Made by a program: the position numbers and the translations under genes
Source: an uncultured Kordiimonas sp.
GTDB taxonomy: Bacteria; Pseudomonadota; Alphaproteobacteria; Sphingomonadales; Kordiimonadaceae
DNA: 64,000 nucleotides
Assembly (NCBI GenBank): GCA_947503625.1
Contig: CANNEK010000003.1
Location: forward strand, 558,001-622,000
Reading direction: 5' to 3'
Part shown: positions 1-9,684 of the stretch, in pieces
How the letters are laid out: each line of letters begins with the position of its first letter
Numbering within the stretch: position 1 is the first letter of the stretch
Notes under the pieces: generated by a model
The model's input: only the letters and a program-made list of their open reading frames with translations
Database searches by the model: none
Told to the model about the DNA's origin: nothing

Positions 1-1845
1 TGCGGTCAGCTCATCGGTGCTGACGTGAATATCGGCACGCTCTGGCGGCTCGTAGGGGCTGTCATAGCCAGTGAAGTTTTTGATCTCGCCCGCCATCGCC
101 TTTTTATAAAGGCCTTTGGGATCACGCTCGGCGCACACGTCAAACGGGGTATCTACATATACCTCGATAAACTCGCCGTCTTCCATCAGATCATGCACCA
201 TGCGGCGCTCTGCCCTGAACGGCGAGATGAAGCTGGTCATCACCATCAGGCCACTGTCGACCATCAGTTTGGCAACCTCGCCCACCCGCCGGATGTTCTC
301 CACCCGGTCGGCGTCCGTGAAGCCCAGATCCTGATTAAGCCCATGGCGCACATTGTCGCCGTCAAGGATGTAGGTGTGCCGGCCGCGCGCAAACAGTCGT
401 TTTTCAACGATATTGGCGATAGTGGACTTGCCAGAGCCCGAAAGCCCGGTGAACCATAGCACCGCAGGGCGCTGGTGTTTCATTTCAGCGCGGGCGGCTT
501 TGTCGACATCCAGGGCCTGCCAGTGAATGTTGGATGCACGCCTGAGCGCAAAATCAATCATGCCAACGCCAACGGTTGTGTTGGTGATGCGGTCAATGAT
601 GATGAACGCCCCGGTTTCCCGGTTGTCGCCGTAGGCGTCGAAGGCGATGCGGCTATCGAGGCCGATGTTGCACACGCCAATCTCGTTCAGCTCCAGTTTT
701 TTGGCTGCCGTGCGCTCCAGCGTGTTTACATTCACCTTGTGCTTCAGGTCTGTCACCAGCCCCGGAATGGTTTTATTGGCAGTTTTGAACAAATAAGGTC
801 GGCCCGGCAACATGGCATCTTCATGCATCCAGATCACTTTGGCTTCAAACTGGTCAGCCACTTCTGGCGGGTGGTCCTTGCCCGCAATCACATCGCCGCG
901 GGAAATATCAATCTCGTCATCAAGGGTCAGCGTAATTGCTTCGCCTGCAACGGCCTCATCCAGGTCTCCGTCATATGTGACGATAGATCTGACCGTGCTT
1001 TCCTGCGCTGATGGCAAAACCTTGATCGGGTCACCGACCTTGATTGTGCCACTGGCGACCGTGCCGGAGAAACCACGGAAGTCCAGATTGGGGCGGTTGA
1101 CCCACTGTACCGGCAGCCTGAAATCCGCTGCCTGGCGGGCGTCGCCCACCTGCACGGTTTCCAGATACTCAAGCAATGAAGGCCCTTCGTACCAAGGTGT
1201 ATTATCGGATGGTTTCAGGATGTTGTCACCCTTCAACGCCGACAGAGGCACAGGAACAATTTCGGTGAAACCAAAGTCTTTTGCGAAGCCGCGGTACTCA
1301 GCTTCGATGTCGGTCAGGATCTGCTGGTCATAACCGACAAGGTCCATTTTATTGACCGCGAGCACAATCCGCTTGATGCCAAGAAGCGAGCAGATAAAGC
1401 TGTGGCGGCGCGTTTGCGTCAAAATGCCCTTACGTGCATCAATCAGCAGAATGGCGACATCGGCGGTCGAGGCACCCGTTGCCATATTACGGGTATATTG
1501 CTCGTGGCCCGGTGTGTCCGCCACGATGAACTTACGTTTGTCCGTGGAGAAAAAGCGGTAAGCCACATCAATGGTGATGCCTTGCTCGCGCTCTGCGGCA
1601 AGCCCGTCCACCAACAATGCAAAATCAATTTCCTGGCCTTGGGTACCCAGCTTTTTACTGTCGGCCTCAAGTGCATTCAGCTGATCCTCGAAGATCAGCT
1701 TGCTATCATAAAGCAAGCGGCCAATCAGTGTGGACTTGCCGTCATCGACACTGCCGCACGTGATGAAGCGCAGCATGGACTTTTCTTCCTGTGCCTTGAG
1801 GTAGGCTGTGATGTCTTCGGCAATAAGGTCAGACTGGTGGGACAT
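1..1845 (-). CDS. cysNC: CysNC: sulfate adenylyltransferase GTPase subunit fused to APS kinase (3' end beyond window)
   Basis: The GTPase half, with CysD, makes adenosine 5'-phosphosulfate (APS); the fused C-terminal kinase phosphorylates it to PAPS in the cytoplasm. The gene reads leftward from ATG at 1845, and its TGATG junction with the cysD stop indicates translational coupling. The first ~440 codons are EF-Tu-like CysN. The kinase half begins near base 460 with the P-loop GLSGSGKST and continues to the window edge with no stop, so the last residues are missing. Fusion of CysN and CysC is common in proteobacteria. Its position beside a sulfotransferase gene and a capsule block suggests that PAPS here feeds polysaccharide sulfation as well as, or instead of, cysteine synthesis. 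Confidence 0.93.
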   Translation of the reverse strand, partial: MSHQSDLIAEDITAYLKAQEEKSMLRFITCGSVDDGKSTLIGRLLYDSKLIFEDQLNALEADSKKLGTQGQEIDFALLVDGLAAEREQGITIDVAYRFFSTDKRKFIVADTPGHEQYTRNMATGASTADVAILLIDARKGILTQTRRHSFICSLLGIKRIVLAVNKMDLVGYDQQILTDIEAEYRGFAKDFGFTEIVPVPLSALKGDNILKPSDNTPWYEGPSLLEYLETVQVGDARQAADFRLPVQWVNRPNLDFRGFSGTVASGTIKVGDPIKVLPSAQESTVRSIVTYDGDLDEAVAGEAITLTLDDEIDISRGDVIAGKDHPPEVADQFEAKVIWMHEDAMLPGRPYLFKTANKTIPGLVTDLKHKVNVNTLERTAAKKLELNEIGVCNIGLDSRIAFDAYGDNRETGAFIIIDRITNTTVGVGMIDFALRRASNIHWQALDVDKAARAEMKHQRPAVLWFTGLSGSGKSTIANIVEKRLFARGRHTYILDGDNVRHGLNQDLGFTDADRVENIRRVGEVAKLMVDSGLMVMTSFISPFRAERRMVHDLMEDGEFIEVYVDTPFDVCAERDPKGLYKKAMAGEIKNFTGYDSPYEPPERADIHVSTDELTA

Positions 1846-2750
1846 CAGAAATACCCCTCTTGTTTTTTCTTTTCCATCGACGCTGCGCTGTCATGGTCGA
1901 TAACGCGGCCCTGGCGCTCGGAACTGGTGGTCAGCAACATTTCCTGAATAACATCTTCAAGGGTTGCGGCCTCGCTTTCAACTGCGCCGGTGAGCGGATA
2001 GCAGCCAAGCGTGCGGAAGCGCACAGACTTCATCATCGGCTCCTCGCCCGGCTCCATCGGCATGCGGTCATCATCGACCATAAAGAGCTGGCCACCGCGT
2101 TCCACAACCGGTCGTTTTTTCGACAGATAAAGTCCGGGGATCGGAATATTTTCCAGATGGATATATTGCCAGATATCCAGCTCGGTCCAGTTGGAGATCG
2201 GGAAAACCCGAATGCTTTCGCCCTTGTTCTTGCGCGTATTATAGAGCGACCATAATTCCGGGCGCTGATTCTTCGGGTCCCACCTGTGCTGGGCAGAACG
2301 GAACGAAAAGATCCGCTCCTTGGCGCGGGATTTCTCTTCGTCGCGTCGGGCACCGCCGAAGGCGGCATCAAAGCCGTATTTATCAAGGGCAGCCTTAAGC
2401 GCCTGCGTCTTCATAATGTCAGTGTGCACTGCACTGCCATGGGTGAACGGGCCAATGCCATCTTTCGCGCCCTGCTCGTTGATATGAACGATCAGGTCAA
2501 GACCAAGTTCTTTGGTAAGATTATCGCGAAACTCGATCATCTCGCGGAACTTCCAGGTTGTGTCCACATGCATGACAGGAAACGGTGGTTTCGACGGATG
2601 AAACGCTTTCATCGCCAGATGCAGCATCACGGCGCTGTCTTTCCCGACAGAATAGAGCATGACCGGGTTTTCAGCTTCCGCTGCTACCTCGCGCATAATC
2701 TGGATGCTTTCGGCTTCTAGCCGTTTCAAATGCGTCAGCGTTTTTGTCAT
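1845..2750 (-). CDS. cysD: Sulfate adenylyltransferase subunit 2 (CysD)
   Basis: Catalytic ATP-sulfurylase subunit of the PP-loop N-type ATPase family; it adenylates sulfate to APS with CysN. The 301-residue length is normal for the family. The PP-loop motif [17 protein letters not shown] lies near residues 35-51, and the R-rich stretch [19 protein letters not shown], typical of CysD, lies near 133-151. The protein ends in QEGYF, as many CysD proteins do. The stop overlaps the cysNC start, so both form one operon on the minus strand. Upstream is a ~300-base AT-rich gap that probably holds the promoter. Confidence 0.95.
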   Translation of the reverse strand: MTKTLTHLKRLEAESIQIMREVAAEAENPVMLYSVGKDSAVMLHLAMKAFHPSKPPFPVMHVDTTWKFREMIEFRDNLTKELGLDLIVHINEQGAKDGIGPFTHGSAVHTDIMKTQALKAALDKYGFDAAFGGARRDEEKSRAKERIFSFRSAQHRWDPKNQRPELWSLYNTRKNKGESIRVFPISNWTELDIWQYIHLENIPIPGLYLSKKRPVVERGGQLFMVDDDRMPMEPGEEPMMKSVRFRTLGCYPLTGAVESEAATLEDVIQEMLLTTSSERQGRVIDHDSAASMEKKKQEGYF

Positions 2751-3054
2751 GAAAAAGAAAATCCGATTTCAGGCTATTGCCGTTAGGGTCCAGGTACGTC
2801 AGCAAGATCGACAAGTATCGCAGTTCAATGGTTTGCCGCAGCCCTGCCGATTTTTAAAGGTGGTTGCGATGTAGCGCAAGCGAAAGCCCTAAAGGAAATT
2901 ATTTTTTCTTTTTATGAGAGAAAGCTGCCCTTTATTAGATTATTTTTTCACATAACTGGAATTGCCTAGCGAGCCATGTTAGCCGACGCGACGTCCTAAA
3001 CGAGACAATCCGGTGAAGTTCAGTCAACGGGAAAGAGGGTCAAAGCCTGAGACA
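2751..3054. promoter_or_regulatory. Intergenic region upstream of cysD
   Basis: No gene is seen in these ~300 bases. The part at about 2895-2960 is strikingly AT-rich, with runs of T and A, against a GC-richer surrounding. That fits a promoter for leftward cysD-cysNC and the 3' end of the transcript from the pyruvyl transferase-like gene. No clear hairpin terminator or named operator was recognised. Confidence 0.35.
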
Positions 3055-4908
3055 TTACTCCGCAGTTTTCTGCAACGCCTGCTTCAGCGATTCAAGACGT
3101 TCGGCATGCTGACCGGCTCCTTCCATCGCTTTAACCACTTCAAGCTGTTCCCGCGCTTCTGCCGTTCTTCCGGAAAGAATAAGGGTCTTCACCCGCATGC
3201 TGGCAAAAATAACCTGATAGCCCTCATCATCCGGGCGGCGCAGCAGCGCAGCCTCGGCGTCTTCATAGTTCCCAAGCTCAATTTGTATGGCTGCATATAG
3301 TTCAGTGCGGTGGCCTTTCCGCTTGTATATCGTGTTATAATAAACATCAGCGAATTTAAGGGCGTCTTCCCAAAGTTTCTGCTCGGCCAGCAAATGGGCC
3401 ATGCGGAAAAAATACTCGGCGTCTATCCATTCTGCTTTCCCCTGTTCCTGATCGGTCATCAGTATGGAGACTTCGGCAAGTTCCTCGTGCATTCTTTCGG
3501 CTATAAGGGCACGGACAAGCAACTCTCCGGACCGGTGGTTATGCTGATCCATGGAAATGATATTAAGTGCAGCCTGCAAGCGGTCGGGTAACTCTTCTGG
3601 TTTTTTTCCGGCGCAGACGGCGTCTATGAGAGGTTGCTGCCAGGCATACTGCAGGCCTGTGCGCCGGTGTGCACGGCTCCTGATTTCCTTCAGGGGCTTC
3701 ATACCTCGTTCGGTGCAATAATCGTAATATTCGTTCGCTCGATCCAGATAGGTATCCTTGAACTTTTCGAGACGCTCCTTGGAAAACGCATCAGCCGCAA
3801 CATCAGCAATGTCTTTGTCCTGCAACTCGTCAAACGAAATACTTGGCGCTCCGACATGTTCGGTCAATTCCTCGACGCGCAGATCCCTGTAAACAAAAAG
3901 CGCCGGTTTGCCGACTTGCAGGGAAACGACACCGCCATGGAAACGGTCCCCGAAATAAAAATCTGTTTTTGCTGCAAGCATTCTCCAGGACCGCGAGTCC
4001 CGAAAGTGCCAATAGTTCTTGAAAGGAATAGAGCTTAACCCATGAGCCGTGAGATAGTTGTCCATCGCGGATTTATCGACCAGACCGCTTGAATCGTCAT
4101 AAAAACCCCGGACTGCGCTCAACTCGTGAAAACTATATATATCGTCCTGAAACACATACTCGGACTGGTAGGTATCGGCCAGGTCACGCAAAAACTGCAT
4201 TCTCTCAGGCTGAAAACCAAAAATATTGCGAAGCCAGAGATGTCCGGCGGTCAAAACAGACGCCGTCTTGCCAACGTCAGGTGTTTCAATTGAGAGAATG
4301 TTTTCCGGATAGACGTACAGACTGGGGCACCCAAGAGCCTTGGCATTTGTAAAGCCATGATCATGCATGAATTTTTCAGTCTGCGCGCCGCGCACACCAA
4401 ACATCGCTGATTTGTCATTCAAAAGCTTAAGGAATTCGACCATACCCGGCACAAGCTTATCGATATTATCGATCGGGTTCTGCATGCCAAGTCCGTACAT
4501 ATAAAATGGAATAGGCAAAGCATCCAGAATTTCGCAAAGAAGCTCCATGTGCTTTTGCTGAGCTGCCTCTCCGCCCGGCAACGGCGGCGAGATAAGATTG
4601 GCAAGCGACAACACCACCGCGTCAAATCCATTTTTCATGGACTGCTGAAACAGCTTCTTATTGCTTTTACTTTCGTTCACGTAGAAATGGTAAAGTGGTG
4701 CCATACAGCTGCGCAGACGATTTATTTCAAATGATTTCGCCACAGCTTCGTTGTGCACCATATTGCCAACGTTTTCGGTGGTCGCATCCTTCTCTTCACG
4801 AACGTCGTCAATCGTATCAAATGACCGAAGCGGCAAAGATGCCTTCATACGGATAGCAGCCGCATTTGCCGCAACGCCAAAATTCGCAGGATGAAAAAAG
4901 ATACGCAT
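3055..4908 (-). CDS. Polysaccharide pyruvyl transferase family protein with TPR-like C-terminus
   Basis: About 617 residues from the ATG at 4908; a TTG lies two codons earlier. Residues ~1-370 resemble the polysaccharide pyruvyl transferase fold (GT-B-like), with features such as MYGLGMQNP, FGVRG followed by GCPSLYVY, and DRFHGGVVSLQVGKPALF near the end of the domain. Members add pyruvate ketals to, or otherwise modify, exported polysaccharides. The remaining ~230 residues are helical with A/L/E-rich repeats (AEVSILMTDQEQG, AALLRRPDDEG) and look like TPRs, so this is a domain fusion. It follows the sulfotransferase gene on the same strand and probably modifies the same capsule. The exact substrate cannot be read from sequence. 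Confidence 0.7.
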   Translation of the reverse strand: MRIFFHPANFGVAANAAAIRMKASLPLRSFDTIDDVREEKDATTENVGNMVHNEAVAKSFEINRLRSCMAPLYHFYVNESKSNKKLFQQSMKNGFDAVVLSLANLISPPLPGGEAAQQKHMELLCEILDALPIPFYMYGLGMQNPIDNIDKLVPGMVEFLKLLNDKSAMFGVRGAQTEKFMHDHGFTNAKALGCPSLYVYPENILSIETPDVGKTASVLTAGHLWLRNIFGFQPERMQFLRDLADTYQSEYVFQDDIYSFHELSAVRGFYDDSSGLVDKSAMDNYLTAHGLSSIPFKNYWHFRDSRSWRMLAAKTDFYFGDRFHGGVVSLQVGKPALFVYRDLRVEELTEHVGAPSISFDELQDKDIADVAADAFSKERLEKFKDTYLDRANEYYDYCTERGMKPLKEIRSRAHRRTGLQYAWQQPLIDAVCAGKKPEELPDRLQAALNIISMDQHNHRSGELLVRALIAERMHEELAEVSILMTDQEQGKAEWIDAEYFFRMAHLLAEQKLWEDALKFADVYYNTIYKRKGHRTELYAAIQIELGNYEDAEAALLRRPDDEGYQVIFASMRVKTLILSGRTAEAREQLEVVKAMEGAGQHAERLESLKQALQKTAE

Positions 4909-4998
4909 ACACAACTACTTCTGAATTCAATGTCTGGAAGGCCGCAAAGCCCTTAAAGCTGGGAAACTAGATAAAAGCCGGTTCAGTAGCAACAAGAA

Positions 4999-6147
4999 TT
5001 AGCTGCCTCGATTTGACGCAACAGGTGATGTCTGATCAAGTGTGTGAATGCCCAGTCTGTCCATCAGTTCGCGCAGGATAATCTGCAGGCCCAGCTGCGC
5101 ATCCTCTGTTTGCCAGAAGCTGCCTGTATAATCGAGCCATTCAGGCGTGTCGGGCATCTCCAGTTCCAGATGCTTCATCAGGTCAGGAAGATGTTGCGAA
5201 GGCGCCGGGGCTGATGGGTCCAGTTGCAGATGGTGCACGTGCGGTAGCTGCTGTGATATCTCGTCAAGCATCGCTTCGCCTTCGGCAAGGTGGCGCAGGG
5301 CCCGCTGCGTGCTCATACTGTTGAAATACCCATATTTGAACTTGAAAGCAGGTTTCTTGCGCATGCTCCAGACGGAGCGGTTGAAGGTGCTGTTCAATAG
5401 TCCACGAATGAAAGCCTGCCGAAACTTGTCCTTATTCGTGAACGTCGCAACCCGGGCATTCTGGCTCTTTAGCCATTGGCAGAACTGATCCTGCGTCAAT
5501 GACGTATTGCAAAACAGGCTTGCCAATACATCTGTCTGGAAAATATACGCCATGCCATCGTCAGTGGCGTATCGGGTTTCCGCATTTTTGATCAGTTCGG
5601 GAAAATCGATATCATCATGCAATTCACTGAGGCTGATGAATGGCCGGCCAATATACTCCCAGGGTTGCTGGGCACCATTAAGCGCCAGAAGCTGGGCAAA
5701 ATACTCGGCACCCGCATTGGGTGTGGATAAGAAAACAATGGGGCCGCGCGTCGCAGGTTTTGGGGGGGTTCTGAGAGGTTTGAGCCGTGCAAGACGCTCG
5801 CTGCTGACAAGAGAAAATTCGTGGGTCCCGGAAACAACCATCACTTTCGGATAACGGGAACGCAGGTCGTTTACAACACCGAGCTCGTTATCCTGCAGGA
5901 AAACCAGAACACTCTTGAATGAACCTGGATCAAGGTTTTTGGCTTCATCGGGTGTAGCGAAGATACAATCCGGACTGCTGGAAACCTTTTGTATTCGAGT
6001 GATGAACACCGGATCAGCCAGCACAAGCACATCACTGGAAAACTTCACAAACGCATGTTTCCAGCCCCATTCTTCGCTATGGCGCATAAAGTCATTCCAG
6101 ACTTCGCCCACACTGTTTGTTCGAACGGCAGAATAGGTCTGTTTCAT
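4999..6147 (-). CDS. Stf0-like sulfotransferase
   Basis: 382 residues. The phosphate-binding motif LSTPNAGAEYFAQLL, a variant of the usual TxPRSGT loop, lies near residues 139-153. Further on, the segment NKDKFRQAFIRGLLNS followed by VW matches the DKxRQAxS...VW region of Stf0-type trehalose and carbohydrate sulfotransferases. The expected reaction is transfer of sulfate from PAPS to a sugar hydroxyl. Residues 1-135 precede the motif and look like a separate N-terminal segment. Lying between kpsC and cysDNC, it most likely sulfates a surface glycan and draws on the PAPS made next door. The family call rests on two motifs, so it is good but not certain. Confidence 0.7.
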   Translation of the reverse strand: MKQTYSAVRTNSVGEVWNDFMRHSEEWGWKHAFVKFSSDVLVLADPVFITRIQKVSSSPDCIFATPDEAKNLDPGSFKSVLVFLQDNELGVVNDLRSRYPKVMVVSGTHEFSLVSSERLARLKPLRTPPKPATRGPIVFLSTPNAGAEYFAQLLALNGAQQPWEYIGRPFISLSELHDDIDFPELIKNAETRYATDDGMAYIFQTDVLASLFCNTSLTQDQFCQWLKSQNARVATFTNKDKFRQAFIRGLLNSTFNRSVWSMRKKPAFKFKYGYFNSMSTQRALRHLAEGEAMLDEISQQLPHVHHLQLDPSAPAPSQHLPDLMKHLELEMPDTPEWLDYTGSFWQTEDAQLGLQIILRELMDRLGIHTLDQTSPVASNRGS

Positions 6148-6286
6148 TCATCTATCTTCGGGTTTCCATACAAGAGCCGTATATGCCCGGCGCAACGGAA
6201 CCATGTCAATACGGCGTCTGCAGTAATAAGGCCTGGACCAGGACAGGAGAAGGGAAAAAGGGAGGGAGAAAAAAGACGTCACAATG

Positions 6287-6350
6287 CAGAATTGTTGCAA
6301 GGGCAGAATTGTTGCAAGGGCAGAATTGTTGCAGGGACAGAATTGCTATC
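6287..6350. repeat. 17-base tandem repeat, about 3.8 copies
   Basis: The unit CAGAATTGTTGCAAGGG begins at 6287, 6304 and 6321 (third copy with two changes), and a degenerate partial copy begins at 6338. The array lies just 3' of the kpsC stop codon and ~140 bases before the sulfotransferase start, so it would be transcribed in the capsule operon. Confidence 0.9.
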
Positions 6351-8403
6351 GCATCAATGCATTCAGAAGATACAGTGACTTACGGGAAAGTCGCTTTATC
6401 GGGGCCAGGGGCCCGCTGGCGGCTATGCTGGCGCTACCCTGCCCGGCCATATCTGCAACCAAAGCTTCGGGCGCGGTGCTTTTACCCTTTGGCCATGCGA
6501 CATAGCGCGCATAAACGCACAAGGCCCCGTAAACAAGAGCATCAAGCGAAAGACGCGCCGTTCGGCGAGACACCGGTACCCTGTCTTCCGTCAGGCCCCA
6601 CCCCGCATAAAACGGCTGGCCATAGGTGGTGACAGCCTTATTGCGCAACAAGGCCTCGAACCCGGTAAGACTGGTCATGGTATGAACCGCATCAACAGCT
6701 TCGAGGCAGTCGATAATGTCCGCGTCCACAACCGTTTCGTCGACACACCTTGTCAAAATATCCGCCGGTACCGCGCCGGTGCGGTTACCACTGACAACAT
6801 CGGGGTGCGGCTTGAAAACAATATAGCCATCCGGCACCGCGGCCCGCACTGATGACAACAGGGCCGCATTGGTATTGATCTCCGGTGACCCGAACTGAAG
6901 GCTTGCGTCACCTTCCACTTGTCCCGGCACCAAAACAACAGGCCTGTCGCCCGCGCTCGCGCGAAAATTCAGCTCACCTTTTGACCCGACATTATACTTC
7001 GAAACGCGCGAGGCCAGTATCTGTTCCCGCAGAGCCCCGCCGCGCTTCAGGTCATTCTCGTCAAAAGAATGCGTATTGAGGAAGGTTTCCAGATCACTTG
7101 GCGCGCTGCCATCATAATAGATTCCGGACCGGTCCATCACCAGTGAAGACGGACGCCTGAGATCAGAACCAAGGCCTACGGAACGCACGAACCCGTCTTC
7201 CATCCTCCACACGGGAATATGGTCCGGTACGTGTCCGGCTTCTGCGTCATGTTTGCGACCCCAAACCACAACGATGTCATCGGGCTGATAGTCGAAACTT
7301 TCAAGCGAACACGGTGTGATAAACAGGGTCTTTTTGAAAGCCGGGCCAAAAAACTCGGGCAGAAAGCCACGTTTCCACAACGAAAAACCAACTGCCAGAA
7401 CCCGCTCGCCTTCCGGCTGCGCGGTCTGCCTGGCGGCAACCAGAATATCAAGTATATCTTCTATTTCAGCGCGTTTACCTGTGAAAGGATTGATGTAACG
7501 GCCATAGAGGATGAAAGCGGCAGCAAACAGTTCTTCAAGGCTTCGGTTGGCGGCGCGGTTTTCGCACAACTGTTTATCATGCGTAAGCCCCCAACCGGCA
7601 TAGAAAGGCACGCCGAAACAGGTTACTTTCTTGCCCGCCATCAGCCCTTCAAACCCAAGCTGGCTGGTCACGACATAAACGTGATCAACCCGTTCCATCA
7701 GCGCATGAGGATTACAGTTTTCGGCGACAAACAAAACTCTGTCATTATCCCGCGCCGCTGAACTTCGCAGGTCGAAATGGCCCTGTTTGGTTCCAACCAG
7801 CACATCCGGGTGAACCTTCACAACCACCAGCGCAGTCGGGTTTTCTTCCAGCGCTTCAGCCAACATGTCCTTGAACATGGTGTCGCTGGCCATACCGTGT
7901 GCAATGGATTTATCGCCAAATGTCTGGTCCACCACCAGAACTTTGGGCCCTTTGAAAGCCTGCAGTTTTTCTTCAAGTTCAGAAGACAGGTCGAAAGCAC
8001 CCTGATTGTATTTGGAAATACGCCAGCGGACCATACGCCTGATCGCATTCGCGGCCCTGACCCGAAGCTCATCGGTGATCCAGTCATCGCGGTTCAACAG
8101 TTTTTCCAGATCGCTGGAGCCATGCGCGTCATAATAGATGCCGCTTTTGTCCACAACCAGCGACAAACGGCGATGATCGATCGCCGGGTGGCTCAGGTAA
8201 CCGATAAAACCGTCCTCAAGCCGCCAATACTCGAGCCGGTGTTTGTGAGCATAGGCCCGCGCCTTTTCGGTATTTTCTTTTTCGCCCCAGCCCAGAACCA
8301 CATCGCCTTCCTTGGCGCTCAGGCCATGGGATACCTGGCAACCAAGTAATTCTGGCAAGGCTTTGTCTCGGGCAATGCCCCGGGAGGATGTGACGGCTTT
8401 CAT
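6346..8403 (-). CDS. kpsC: KpsC-type capsule beta-Kdo transferase / capsule polysaccharide protein
   Basis: 685 residues with an internal duplication. Each half carries GWG near its start, W[RL][ML]EDGF[IV]R/GY, a D[KR]SGIYYD motif (residues ~88 and ~426), a FKPHPD/VKVHPD motif and a final [TY]xGxPFYAGWGLT[EH]D. This is the layout of KpsC, whose two glycosyltransferase modules build the beta-linked Kdo linker on lysophosphatidylglycerol in ABC-transporter-dependent (group 2) capsules. The gene overlaps kdsB by four bases and follows kdsA-C-B, which supply CMP-Kdo. The transporter genes kpsMTED are not in this window. The tandem repeat begins right at its 3' end. Confidence 0.88.
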   Translation of the reverse strand: MKAVTSSRGIARDKALPELLGCQVSHGLSAKEGDVVLGWGEKENTEKARAYAHKHRLEYWRLEDGFIGYLSHPAIDHRRLSLVVDKSGIYYDAHGSSDLEKLLNRDDWITDELRVRAANAIRRMVRWRISKYNQGAFDLSSELEEKLQAFKGPKVLVVDQTFGDKSIAHGMASDTMFKDMLAEALEENPTALVVVKVHPDVLVGTKQGHFDLRSSAARDNDRVLFVAENCNPHALMERVDHVYVVTSQLGFEGLMAGKKVTCFGVPFYAGWGLTHDKQLCENRAANRSLEELFAAAFILYGRYINPFTGKRAEIEDILDILVAARQTAQPEGERVLAVGFSLWKRGFLPEFFGPAFKKTLFITPCSLESFDYQPDDIVVVWGRKHDAEAGHVPDHIPVWRMEDGFVRSVGLGSDLRRPSSLVMDRSGIYYDGSAPSDLETFLNTHSFDENDLKRGGALREQILASRVSKYNVGSKGELNFRASAGDRPVVLVPGQVEGDASLQFGSPEINTNAALLSSVRAAVPDGYIVFKPHPDVVSGNRTGAVPADILTRCVDETVVDADIIDCLEAVDAVHTMTSLTGFEALLRNKAVTTYGQPFYAGWGLTEDRVPVSRRTARLSLDALVYGALCVYARYVAWPKGKSTAPEALVADMAGQGSASIAASGPLAPIKRLSRKSLYLLNALMR

Positions 8404-9167
8404 GCGTTACGCCCGGACATTATTGCCTCAACGGCTGCGATATCTTCCGGATGGTCCACACCAACGGACGGCGGCCCATCATACTGCGCAACAAAAATCC
8501 TCATGCCGTGCCACAGGGCGCGTAGCTGTTCGAGCTTCTCGTGCTGCTCGGTTGGCGCAGGTTCGGCTGCCCTGAGCTTGCGCAAGGTGCCGGCACGGTA
8601 GGCATAGATGCCAATATGGCGCAGGTAAGGGTAGGTTTCTGCTTCGCCTGTCCCATCGCGGTCAGTCCCATCGCGATCAAACGGAATGGCAGCCCGGGAA
8701 AAATAGTGTGCGAAACCGTGCCTGTCGCACACGACCTTCACAATCGACGGATCTTTGAGCGCGTCAAAGCTCTTTATCGCATCCGCAGCGGTTGCCAGCG
8801 CCGCATCAGGCGCACCTTCAAGCGCTTTTCCGACCAGTTTGATCAAGTCGGGGTTTATGATGGGTTCATCGCCCTGCACATTCACTATGATTTCATCATC
8901 GTCCAGTGCCAGAATATCAATAAGCTCGGCAAGACGCTCGGTACCATTCTCATGATCCGCGCTAGTCATCACACTGTTCCCGCCAAACGCGAGAACAGCG
9001 TCATTAATACGTTTGTCATCGGTTGCAACGATCACATCGTTAGGTGCACCTGCCGCAAGCACCGCCTGTTGCCAAACATGCTGAACCATCGGCAGTCCCT
9101 TGATCAGTGCCAAAGGCTTTCCCGGGAAACGGCTGGACGCGTATCGAGCTGGTATTGCGATTTTCAT
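8400..9167 (-). CDS. kdsB: 3-deoxy-manno-octulosonate cytidylyltransferase
   Basis: 255 residues. It activates Kdo with CTP to give CMP-Kdo, the donor used by KpsC and by lipid A Kdo transferase. The N-terminus IAIPARYASSRFPGKPLA is the nucleotide-binding signature, followed by VATDD, VNVQGDEP and RHIGIYAYR at the expected places, ending with VDHPEDI. It sits six bases downstream of kdsC on the same strand and overlaps kpsC, so capsule linker synthesis and sugar activation are co-transcribed. Because LPS also needs Kdo, this could be a second, capsule-dedicated kdsB. Confidence 0.95.
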   Translation of the reverse strand: MKIAIPARYASSRFPGKPLALIKGLPMVQHVWQQAVLAAGAPNDVIVATDDKRINDAVLAFGGNSVMTSADHENGTERLAELIDILALDDDEIIVNVQGDEPIINPDLIKLVGKALEGAPDAALATAADAIKSFDALKDPSIVKVVCDRHGFAHYFSRAAIPFDRDGTDRDGTGEAETYPYLRHIGIYAYRAGTLRKLRAAEPAPTEQHEKLEQLRALWHGMRIFVAQYDGPPSVGVDHPEDIAAVEAIMSGRNA

Positions 9168-9172
9168 CTGAA

Positions 9173-9679
9173 CTAAACATATTCTTTCGGGTTCACCAGA
9201 TCGGCAAGATTAACACCCATTTCACCGGCAAGATACTCGCAAGCTTCGCGAACGGCCCCTTGTCCGCCACCTTTTGTTGAAACCCAGTGGGCTATGCTTT
9301 TCACTTCTTTCACCGCGGTACTGGGTGCAAGGGCGAGTGCTACCCGGCTCATCACGTCCATATCGATCCAGTCATCGCCCATGAAAGCGCAATCCTGAAG
9401 CGATATTTTCAGCTCGTCGCACATGTCCAGCAGCGCCGCGGTTTTATCAACACACTTGAACCGGAACCGGCGAATACCAAGATCTGCCAACCTGCGTTCT
9501 AGCGGCTTGCTCTGGCGACCGGAAATCACAACAACTTCGACCCCAGCTTTGCGCAGATACTTGATGCCCAGGCCGTCGTGGGCATTGAAGGCTTTTATTT
9601 CCTCGCCGTTTTCTGTGTATTGAATGGTGCCATCGGTCATCACACCATCTACATCAAGCGCCAGCAGTTTGATATTCAT
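9173..9679 (-). CDS. kdsC: 3-deoxy-D-manno-octulosonate 8-phosphate phosphatase
   Basis: 168-residue HAD-family phosphatase. It removes phosphate from Kdo-8-P between the KdsA and KdsB steps. The catalytic motif LLALDVDGVMTDGTI is at residues 5-19, motif II VVISGRQS near 51, and motif III GDDWIDMDVM near 121. There is no cap domain, as expected for the tetrameric C0-type KdsC. Five bases separate it from kdsA upstream, and it lies in the kdsA-kdsC-kdsB-kpsC operon. Confidence 0.94.
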   Translation of the reverse strand: MNIKLLALDVDGVMTDGTIQYTENGEEIKAFNAHDGLGIKYLRKAGVEVVVISGRQSKPLERRLADLGIRRFRFKCVDKTAALLDMCDELKISLQDCAFMGDDWIDMDVMSRVALALAPSTAVKEVKSIAHWVSTKGGGQGAVREACEYLAGEMGVNLADLVNPKEYV

Positions 9680-9684
9680 GCCGG

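Noticed and set aside
6287-6350. CRISPR array
   Set aside because: The 17-base units adjoin directly without spacers, so this is a simple tandem repeat.
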